Shown: positions 1 to 8,260 of the stretch, one piece after another
Layout: each line of letters begins with the position of its first letter
How positions within the stretch are numbered: position 1 is the first letter of the stretch
Source of the DNA: Zygnema cylindricum
Taxonomy: Eukaryota; Streptophyta; Zygnematophyceae; Zygnematales; Zygnemataceae
DNA: 12,508 nt
NCBI GenBank assembly: GCA_037447655.1
Contig: JBBHKE010002227.1
Coordinates: forward strand, 414,832 to 427,339
Reading direction: 5' to 3'
The notes under the pieces: model-generated
What the model was told of the DNA's origin: nothing
Seen by the model: the letters and a program-made list of their open reading frames with translations, nothing else
Database searches by the model: none
Made by a program: the position numbers and the translations under genes

Positions 1-3000
1 GAAGAAAGAAAAGGTATGATAAGTCCGTAGCAGGGAAGAAAACGCTTTAAGCCCCTGTCGCCTTTTGTCAAGCCACTCGCGCAAAAACAAAATGTCGTCT
101 TGCAGATTCACCGAACTGTTTTCCGCTGTCCCCGAATTTCGCAAAAGAAGGGACGATGCCTGAATAGTATGGAAAAGAAAGAAGAAAAATGAAGGAAAAG
201 GAAGGAAGGAGGGGGGGAGGGAGGGAAGGGGGGGGGAGGGAAGGAGGGAGGAGGTAAAGAACGGGAGGAGGTAAAGAACGGGAGGAAAGAAAGAAAGGAA
301 AATCAGGTCGTCAAAAGATGAACAAATTGTAGTAATCAATCTCATTAAACAAGCAGGGTAATCCTAAATTCAGAATTTTGTTAGATTCACAAACTTTTCA
401 ATAAAATTGTGGACTCAACGGGGAAATCCGACATGAAATTTCAAATGATATTTTAAAACAAATAAACCTTATTGGTAACAAATCAAATAAACATTTTCCT
501 TTATTAGTCTATAAAAATGTATGAAAATCGACAAGAGAAAGTATGGAGACAAATTAAAAGGACAACTCATAGCTTTCCTAACAGTACTCACCTTTCCTCA
601 ACTACATAAAGAAACGCCCATTTTAAGAAAAATGATGGCTTTCCCATGTATGCGTACAAAGTTTACCACCATTAATGTGGGTCACACTAATTGAGGTATT
701 TGACACTTTGGTCTCCTCACAATAAACACATGGACCCACATTAATTATGGGAACCCATACTATGCTAAGTATTCTCATCTATCTCCATTCCCCACCTCCA
801 TTTATGTGGGCTACACTGTTTTTATCCACATCAAATTTGAATTCACATGAATGAAATAGACAGTACATCAAAATTTGTTGGTTTTCTTTGGACAGTCGAA
901 AAATTACAAGTGAAAACAACCGAGGGTCGTTGTTGGAAATGATATGTGATTGGTCTCAAGAAACTAACAATCTAAACCTATTTTTTTCCACTCCAAGTAG
1001 TCTGAAATTTGCTTTTTTTGATAAGTGTATATTGAATCTGGTCAACAGACACCAACATTGAAAACACAGACTCACAACAGATTTAACACCATACTACTCC
1101 ATACCAGCCACTGCTGAAAAATGTGAGAAACACAAAAATAAAACTTAATTATTGAAAACACTTCAGACGAGCCAAAGATGTAAGGATTCCCAGCATGAAC
1201 CAATAAGGAACTGCACATGGATTACCACTATTAGTGTGGAATGTTGCCGGTTTTCTTACTGTTTTGTGATTGCCGATCGCTCCACTTTAACTCATGTTTT
1301 GTACACAGATTTTCTTAAACCCCCTTAAAAAACGTTTGATGGAGAAGCTCATAAATGGCCGAGACCACACTAATGGCGGTAAGCGGTGTAGTAATATCCA
1401 GGAAATATCTCAGGAGCTTAATTATAAAATTTATTTCATATCATCGGTAAGTGTTGAAAACATACCTCATCCAAAGAATACTCCAACATCACATTTGCTC
1501 CTAACCAAAGTCCAACTGCACTCGGATCCTTCACAATTGCCTGAGCAAAGATTCCTTCAGTCAACTCAAAATCCACAGTAGTTTCCTGCATAAAAAATAA
1601 TTCTTAATCATATAACAGTCCCTTGATTCGAATGTGTCAGGATATCTTTAATAAAAAGTTGTTTCCTGTGTAAAGCAGAAAAGAATTCTTTATCATATAA
1701 CAGCCCTCGATTCGAATGTGTCAGGATATCTCTAACAGAAATTAGTTTCCTGCGCAAACCAGAGAGAAAATTCTTAATCATACAACAGACATTGATTCGA
1801 ATATCTGTCAGAATAGCAATAATAAAACCATACTACTATTAGAACATAATTGACAAATGATTATAGCTGTAGTGTGACCAGTTGCTTGGTACTTACCTCT
1901 CCTGAGCCTTGTCTGGCCTGTAAAGTCTGCACTATCTCCAGTGACTTCTTGATGTCCGGCAATTTTGACTGCACATAAGTTGGGGAAGAAAAAAACATGT
2001 TCACAAAAATTTCATTCCAGTAGAATGTGAAGAGATCAAAGGAAGTTCCTCTCCATAGTGATCTCTGAGCATAACAGAAGCTCGACCACTAGCAAGAAGA
2101 CAACTGCTTTTTATACAAAAAACAAGCATGTTTAAGTGGCGGATGTATATTCGAAACTGCATTACATAACCTCCCCCTTCTAGATCCTGAATATCGGCAG
2201 CTAGTCCACCATGGTTAGTCTTCGGGAGTCGTCCTTCATAAGTGAAATTATAAGTTGAAAAATTTCAAATGAAGCAGCAGCCAGCTTGCAGTCGGCAACT
2301 AGAGACCACTTCTGGGATTTAACAAGACATATGGAGTTACAAGTCCAGTTTAAGCAGGGGACACATTCTTTCCGTTGAACTGTGTGGTCTGTTTTGCAAG
2401 TAAGGGAATAATGGAATTACTTGCCTGAATGTCCCTCTTTTGTGCCAACATTCGCGTTTCTGCAAGCTTGTATTGTTGCAACCTGCAGAACTATTGTACG
2501 GAATTAACTTTTAATGTCGCTTGGCACCTTTACAACCTCAAAATTACTTTAATTTAGCGTTTTGTTGCTGTCTTCTGCTAAGGATGAAAACTTCACCAGT
2601 AATATGCCCTTACATTTATTGAATACGCAAAAGCCACAGGATACAAGAGTGACTAACTACAATTCCAAAAGATAGTGGATGACTCTTTCATAAATAGCAA
2701 GCTGTTGTACAATGAATCCCATGGATGAAAGAATTTCGAACTTGAAAAGATTGCCTAAATGTTCTAACATAGACAGTTAAAAACTGCCACCAAGTTATTT
2801 TATTTACATTCGGTGAATTTTCTAAACACCTGAAAGTAGTTAAACCTCTCTATTTAATTGTAAAAGTTAGACAAGTGTATTGTCATCTAAAGAAAACCAC
2901 AGATGCTTTCAACTAACTGGGCTACAATGCGGCCAGTCAAAAAAATTAATTGAGGTCTGAATGCCCAAAGCATGCACTGTCCACCTGCCTCATACGTACA

Positions 3001-3327
3001 TTATGTGGAAACTATTGAAGACACCCTCAAGGCCCAAATTGACAATGGTTGAAATGACCATTACCATACTAAATATTTAATAAAGCATCTAATCCACTGC
3101 ACAGTAGTGTAGAGCACCACAAAAAAATTACAGAGCCAAATGATAAACAAAACAGAATGCGAGAAGGAAACTTACCGTTCAGTCAAAGACCGGATGACAG
3201 AGTCAGCATCTCTTCCTGCTAAGAACTGTTCCACATCCTCTACAAATTGAGCTTTCGGTATGTCTCGCCGATCTCCTGTTTCTGAGGTTGATGATGTTGG
3301 AGCTTCAGAAATTTCCATGTTGGCCAT
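1..3327 (-). CDS. PFD3: Prefoldin subunit 3 (VBP1-like), 5 exons, 3' partial
   Basis: This is an alpha-type subunit of the hexameric prefoldin chaperone, which hands unfolded actin and tubulin to the CCT chaperonin in the cytosol. Exons, read leftward: 3327-3176, 2482-2425, 1968-1897, 1585-1466, then from 159 to the window edge. Exons 1-4 encode 134 residues and their phases agree. Family hallmarks seen are FVEDVEQFL near residue 30, [11 protein letters not shown] and AQKRDIQ in the N-terminal coiled coil, [16 protein letters not shown], and the beta-hairpin stretch [14 protein letters not shown] followed by DE. Exon 5 continues in phase with A, LLLRN, NLQDDI and FLRE, which matches the second helix. 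After FLRE the family's conserved ARVYNWDV region is absent from the open frame, so the exon may end there at an unseen donor, or the tail is divergent. Intron 2 has a GC donor. The start is the first in-frame ATG; a second lies three codons later. Identity is firm; the exon 5 end is not. Confidence 0.9.
187..300. repeat. Polypurine G/A tract in PFD3 intron 4
   Basis: The plus strand is almost pure G and A, with runs of up to eight G. A perfect 17-bp unit (gggaggaggtaaagaac) is repeated at 246-262 and 263-279. In the PFD3 transcript this reads as C/T and lies about 30 bp upstream of the exon 5 acceptor, so it may act as an extended polypyrimidine tract. The plus strand has repeated GGG runs able in principle to form a G-quadruplex. 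Confidence 0.85.
671..1381. repeat. Five copies of a near-palindromic motif, consensus TACCACCATTARTGTGGGTC
   Basis: Copies are at about 664-683 (plus), 733-752 (minus), 794-813 (plus), 1223-1240 (plus) and 1363-1381 (minus). The first two form a perfect 13-bp inverted repeat (ATTAATGTGGGTC at 671-683, complement at 733-745) around a 49-bp loop. The unit is itself close to a palindrome, CCAC(C)ATTAATGTGG. A sixth copy is at 8684-8702. It could be a degraded miniature transposon, a regulatory dyad, or coincidental AT-rich similarity. Confidence 0.5.
1581..1830 (-). repeat. Tandem repeat of about 80-85 bp containing the PFD3 exon 4 splice acceptor
   Basis: On the plus strand GTTTCCTG occurs at 1581, 1661 and 1745. 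The block TTCTTAATCATATAACAG, followed by TTGATTCGAAT and TCAGGATATC, starts at 1601, 1686 and 1771 with small changes; the third copy is partial. Read in the gene's sense, each copy ends in CAG followed by GAAAC, the same junction as the real exon 4 acceptor (exon from 1585). So the intron end plus the first exon bases have been duplicated upstream. Confidence 0.85.
2419..2430 (-). other. GC-type 5' splice site, PFD3 intron 2
   Basis: On the minus strand the junction is ATTCAG|GCAAGT, an exact match to the consensus of GC-AG introns. Only this cut gives phase 0, which joins RDIQ to SKLPDIKK as the family alignment requires. The nearby GT (after GGCAA) would shift the frame. Confidence 0.85.
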
Positions 3328-3858
3328 GATAAGCAAAAAGCTTGAAATTTCTTACTCGCCTATCTTAGATTTCTTGACGAAAACTGTGTTCCTAAGATGT
3401 TTGAAACTGAGCAAATAATTTGCAATCTAGAAAAGATAAGTATCACAAAATGAATTCTTGCTTATCTCACTTTAAGACCGCTTCTTGCTCAAACACTCTT
3501 CTGTTCTCTTCATGTTAAATCAAAATCGAACAAATATATCAGAGACCAAATATTATATATTACCTTCCTCTCATGGCTTATAGAAGCTCACACACAGCTT
3601 CTCTCCAATACTTCAAAGAGATTGCAATACTACACGAGACAGCCGGCAACCATAAACTAATCTTAGAAAGTTCCTTTTGATCAGTGATTCTTGCCCGAAT
3701 AATTGCACTAGCTTTAGCGCGTTAACAAAACAGAAATAGATGGCAATCCCGCAAGAGAGAGCCGTCTTTCTCAGCAAACGAAACGAAACGCGAGAGAGAA
3801 AAGTGGAGGCAGCGAAGACAACGATTTCTCTCTGTTCTATCCTTGCGAGTTACCAGCC
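3328..3858. promoter_or_regulatory. Probable bidirectional promoter between PFD3 and 6PGL
   Basis: There are 531 bp between two divergent start codons, with no plausible gene inside, so the region must hold both 5' UTRs and both promoters. An AT-rich TATTATATAT lies at 3550-3559. The last 100 bp before the 6PGL start are rich in GA and CT (CGAAACGAAACGCGAGAGAG, then TTTCTCTCTGTTC), typical of a plant leader or initiator zone. A TTTAGCGCG sequence near 3714 weakly resembles an E2F site. Transcription starts cannot be placed from sequence alone. Confidence 0.6.
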
Positions 3859-6800
3859 ATGGCTTTGTCCTATCTTAAGATGACTTCTCTCCTATCCGTT
3901 GCTACAGCCTCTCTTATTCGTGAGAATTCGTCGTCTTCTTTAGCGCATTCTTTATGCTCGGGAAATTTTTTGGTTCAGAATAACAAAATTGATTTCAAAA
4001 GTCAATCTTCGTTTGGCTCTCGTCTGAGTTTTCATTCTGCGAGCAAGTCAAGTGGAAGAAGACAGGGTCTGCAAAGTAGCCATTCTCGGAACATAATATC
4101 AGAAGTAGTTCGGGCCATGGCGGCAACTCAAGTGCTTGAAGTGGCTGGTAAATCCACCTCTGAATGTTTCTATCAATATATTTTGCATGGATAATTTTTT
4201 GCGCATGTTGTTAAACATTGATTCCATCCACTCGTTCCAAAATGGTTCGAGATCCATCTTTGTCAATGATATATATATTTTTTTTAACCAGTTTGAGATC
4301 TGATATAAGTTTCAAGCTGATTGAATGAACATCTGATAGCAGCTTTTATGCTCTTTTCCCTTTTGATAAGCTTCTTCTGCTAAGTTGCGGGTTTGGCCTC
4401 TTAAACCTCTTCCACTTTCTAGTTTTCTTTTGATATTTCAACCTTACTTTGTGATTACCTATCTTTTTCTTTGTGAAAATGTTCTAACCTGTACATAAAT
4501 GAGTTTTGTTTTTCACTGCTCGTCGCATTCCTGAAGGCCTTTTTTTCCACACTCTGAGCTTTTTGAAAAAAATAGTGAGCATTTTCTCCTTGAATGCCTT
4601 TTTGTGGCGAGTGAAGGTAAGAAACATTACAATCTGAGGCTGTAATCAGAGGATCGGAACAGGCTCAAAGTGTTCCTGATTAAAGTCCTACGGTTTTAAC
4701 GTCTTGTTGAAAAGACTCGCTACAGTATAATTTTTTTAGGAAATCAATCAGATATTAATATGAATTTGTTGCCTCGATTGATATTACCTTCTTCAATGGG
4801 GAGCTTCATTTATGTGTTGTTGTGTGCTTATTTTGTTCGTTTAATGAGGCAAGTTCTGAAGTTTCAAAATATCTTTCTGTTTCGTTTATTCCTGATCGCT
4901 CTCTGTGAATGCTGCACTGAAACATTGCTCTGTTTTTTGTGGAAATTTGTTTGCACAGTTGGAGGCAAAAGTGGAGTGAGTGTGCAGGTTTACCCCGAGA
5001 TTAAATCACTTTCCGACGGACTTGCTGAATACCTTGACAAAATTTCAGCTGTAAGACCGCGTGTCCTTATAGCCACTTACTTGCTTTATGCTCATTGTAT
5101 ATGGCAAGCAGTTCTATCGAGTTCATTTGTGAAGTTCAAGAGTAATTTGGAGAATTTATTGCTTCATAGCACCAGAATGGGCAATTGTCACCACTGGGCA
5201 TTTTGGCTGATTATTTGGCAACGCTACTCACATTTAATACTGTCGTTTCATGTGTATGATACAATATTTAGAAAATAAATAAAAATGCAGGAGGAGATAC
5301 CACCGAGTGAAGGCAGAATACACTTATACATTGTTGATGTATTTCAATTTGTTAAATATTCTTTGTAGGGAATAGCAATTGCTAGATCTCTTGTAGATTT
5401 TTCATGGTTTTGGATAATCTTGGAGACAAATTTTACATCTATTGGGTTTGAATAACAGGATACTATTTCAAAACGAAAAGCGTTCACATTGGTGTTGTCA
5501 GGTGGCTCCTTAGTCAAGGCACTTGGGTAAGTCAGCAAATCATACTTGTACCTGAGAATAGGTAGTTTAAACAAACTTGTTTAGCAGATATTGGAACAGG
5601 ATTAACGTTTATGGGAAAATTTGTGTCTTGACTTCTTTCGAGAAAGAAACAGTTGCACTGTAATGTTTGAAGAATATGTCAGGATTTGCAAAGTAAACTC
5701 TTATATGGTTGTTGAGATACAGATAAACGAGGAAGGTAATTAAATCAGGCTGTGCAGTTTGCGGGTTTCAGTAACTCATTTTTTATTCTTTTGTGCCAAA
5801 TTTTACAAAATAATACCTGAATCATGAGCTTTTGTTGTCCCGTTTAGTTGTACTGACTATTAAGTAAGCAGAGCCCCATAGCAAGTTTGTCATTCCGAGC
5901 TACATTGTCCTTTTGTTATTTTCAGTATGTAAATTGAACATTTGATTTTTAAGAGCTTGTTATTAATCTAGGCAAGATTTTTACGATCTGCTTTGTAAAG
6001 TAGGAATGGCAAGGGAACGATAAGATAATGCTTTATACAAATGTGAAAATAGATAATATCACCGGTGTTGCATCTGTCCGTTATTTATATGTGGACATTT
6101 TGGAAGGTTTTTCCAAACTTGAATCATTTTTTTGTCCGTTTTGTTTTAGGGCATTAGCAGGTCCGAAGTACATCGAGAAAATCGATTGGGTCCGGTGGCA
6201 TATTTTTTGGGCTGATGAAAGAGTGGTCCCCTTATCATCGCCTGACAGCAATTATAAGGCCGCTTTTGAGGAGTTTCTGTCAAAGGTACTTTTATCCAGT
6301 CTTGACATTGTCACCTTTTTTTTCATTTTTATGCCTCGGTGAGCAATTTTGGACTATTAATCTTCTGTAGGATAAGTATCTGAAAAATCGAGGTATTTTT
6401 AAACGCTAGTTACTTAATGCTAACTTGTTCTTTTGTTTAGGATGAGTAATAAAGAAACACATGTAGTTGTATTTGAACTTATTTATTTTGGACTAGGACT
6501 TTTTTGTTGAATGATTACCACTATGCTTTCTTACAAAAGTCTTACAAAAGACATGAGAAATTTGTTGGTATAACCAGAGTTATATAGGCCGAGCCTATTT
6601 TATTTTATTTTCTTTTATTTTAAATAAATAAAATGAAGAATATTTATGAGAAAAGTACATGTACAGGTTATTTTGGGCGATCAACTCTTTTCTACTTAAT
6701 ATTTGACATTTATTTGTGTTTACATCTAAAAATCATTGAATTCATGCAATCAAGTTCCATATTACGTTAAATATTTCAAAAATTAGTCTTACATGCGATT

Positions 6801-7855
6801 TATCTTGGGCCTACATTCAATAATTAATTAAATTTATTTCTCGGCTATTTTGATAAGGATTATTTGAAATTAGTTCTATTTAAGAAGTTATACTTGGAAG
6901 GAACACTCAGAAAGCTAATACTGTTTAAACAATAAATCATTTTTTAGAATGAACATTCAGAAGGTTATTATTGTTTAAATAATAAGTTATATTTCCGGAT
7001 TAGCACTTGGAAAACCAACGTTGTTTTAACAAGTTGTATTTTAGGATGTATACTTAGAAAGCCAAGATTGTTTCAACAATAAGTTATATTTTTGCAGGTT
7101 CCAATCCCTCCTGGTCAAGTTTATGCCATTAACGAGAGTCTTAGCCCAGAGGGGGCAGCTGACGATTATGAGACAAATTTGAAGCATTTAACCAAAACTG
7201 GGGTTTTGGCATCCAACTCAGGTTACAAATCTTCTTATCCTGTCTTTTGATCTCTCTCTTTTTCTTTTCGCTTATCCAGCTTCATTTTTTTTTTTACTCA
7301 TGGCTCTCTAATAATATCCTCACTCAAGTTGTTAACGATTTTAGCCTACCGGTTTTAGTCCTTCCGTCAACCATTTTGGTTTCTTAGTACACTCTTTTTC
7401 TGCCTCAATCGTTTTCCTTTGTAGCTTTATTATGCAACACCCACACTCAGTCACTCACTCACTCGTTTCCTCTTCCTCCTTTTGGTTTCTCTCTCTCTTT
7501 CACAGATGGAACATATCCTCAGTTTGATGTCATCCTTTTGGGCATGGGTCCCGATGGACACATCGCATCACTTTTTCCGCATCACCCTCTCCTTCAAGAA
7601 AAGACAAAATGGGTTGCTCATATCCTTGACTCACCAAAACCTCCTCCGGAGCGAATTACCTTGACATTTCCGGTCATAAATAGTGCGGCAAATATTGGTT
7701 TTGTGGCCGTTGGGGCGAGTAAAAAAGACCAATTGAAAACTTTATTTGGGGCTCCGGTTCCCGAAGGTTCTCTACCAGCCCAAGAAGTATATCCCAAGGA
7801 AGGGAAATTAGTGTGGTTTATTGACGAGGCCGCCGCGGAAGGAGTACCAAAATGA
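3859..7855 (+). CDS. PGL: 6-phosphogluconolactonase, probably plastid-targeted, 6 exons, complete
   Basis: It hydrolyses 6-phosphoglucono-delta-lactone to 6-phosphogluconate, step two of the oxidative pentose phosphate pathway. Exons: 3859-4147, 4959-5050, 5459-5526, 6150-6285, 7098-7221, 7506-7855. All introns are GT-AG, phases agree throughout, and the sum is 1059 nt (352 residues plus TGA). Family motifs: VLSGGSL at about 139-145 (phosphate loop), [12 protein letters not shown] at 166-177, SNYK at 183-186, GQVYAI at 201-206, EGAADDYE at 213-220, [15 protein letters not shown] at 247-261 with the catalytic-region His, and PKPPPERIT. The first 86 residues are rich in Ser, basic and poor in acidic residues, as in a chloroplast transit peptide. 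A second in-frame ATG at 4117 (codon 87, context GCCATGG) could yield a short cytosolic form. The C-terminus is EGVPK, without the peroxisomal SKL-type ending reported for Arabidopsis PGL3. The upstream neighbour is PFD3, head to head. Confidence 0.95.
4148..6149 (+). other. 6PGL introns 1-3
   Basis: Introns 4148-4958, 5051-5458 and 5527-6149 are AT-rich with canonical GT and AG ends. Apart from T-rich runs I see no RNA gene, repeat family or nested gene. The open frame 4760-5278 merely reads through intron 1, exon 2 and intron 2. Confidence 0.7.
6286..7097 (+). other. 6PGL intron 4 (812 bp)
   Basis: The donor is GTACTT and the acceptor is TTTTTGCAG. The middle contains an ATTTT-rich simple stretch near 6597-6632. 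The 3' end is occupied by a tandem repeat that runs into the acceptor. Confidence 0.8.
6895..7097 (+). repeat. Four degenerate copies of a 47-50 bp unit ending at the 6PGL exon 5 acceptor
   Basis: Units begin near 6901, 6951, 7001 and 7048 with variants of GAACACTCAGAAAGC, CACTTGGAAAACC or TACTTAGAAAGCC. They continue with TTGTTTAAACAATAAG and end in a T-rich stretch plus AG: TTTTTTAG, TATTTCCGG (AG lost), TATTTTAG and the real TATTTTTGCAG. The real polypyrimidine tract and acceptor are thus the last copy of the array. Confidence 0.85.
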
Positions 7856-8260
7856 ATCGTATGGGGAAATCCTATGGGGAAAGTGTTTTTTGGAGTCGCG
7901 AGCAATCTCGTTGACTTCGATTCTAGGGTTTTGAGAAGAGCCTCGCTTTGATTTTTCATTTTTTGAAAGTTTTCGAAAAAAAAGGAAGCTTTTTTGACTT
8001 GTAGTCCAATGTTTTTGACATTTTCTCTGACCGAAGAATTGCGACCAGTGTATGTATTTGTGAAGTAATAATGTGATTTGTGAAAGTTTTATGCAGTGGG
8101 AAAGTTGTAAACTGATTGTTTTGATTTATAAACATGGGAAGATGAGGAATATCGTATTTGAGATGCGGTTTTTGTATATTTGAAATCATTTTGTTGGACG
8201 ATTATGTTCATGGGTTTTTGTCTTTTATACCTGGTGGTGAATATGATTAAACAATATTAA
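7856..8260 (+). terminator. Likely 6PGL 3' UTR and polyadenylation region
   Basis: This follows the stop codon directly. It contains T-rich and TGTA-type elements (TGTATGTATTTG near 8050, TTTTTGTATATTTG near 8169) and AATAAT near 8067, the loose element types of plant polyadenylation signals. The cleavage site cannot be fixed from sequence. Open frames here on the minus strand are not gene-like. Confidence 0.4.

Larger units (their letters stand above)
160..1465 (-). other. PFD3 intron 4 (1306 bp)
   Basis: The donor is GTATGT at 1465-1460 and the acceptor is TTCAG ending at 160, both read on the minus strand. It is the longest intron in the window. It contains five copies of a short dyad motif (671-1381) and, next to the acceptor, a polypurine tract (plus strand) that reads as a pyrimidine tract in the transcript. 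A small plus-strand open frame at 1294-1581 overlaps the intron and exon 4 antisense and has no gene-like features. Confidence 0.7.

Noticed and set aside
1294-1581. 95-codon plus-strand open frame
   Set aside because: It is antisense to PFD3 exon 4, whose protein matches the family closely; no domain in this frame.
1615-1640. GATTCGAAT resembling a tRNA T-loop, repeated three times
   Set aside because: No acceptor stem, D arm or anticodon arm surrounds it; it belongs to the intron tandem repeat.
1581-1830. CRISPR-like array
   Set aside because: Repeats are adjacent and degenerate with no unique spacers, and lie in a eukaryotic intron.
4760-5278. 172-codon open frame on the plus strand
   Set aside because: It reads through 6PGL intron 1, exon 2 and intron 2; only the short exon 2 part is coding, flanked by clear splice sites.
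7618-7959. 113-codon minus-strand open frame
   Set aside because: Antisense shadow of 6PGL exon 6, which encodes the conserved catalytic region.
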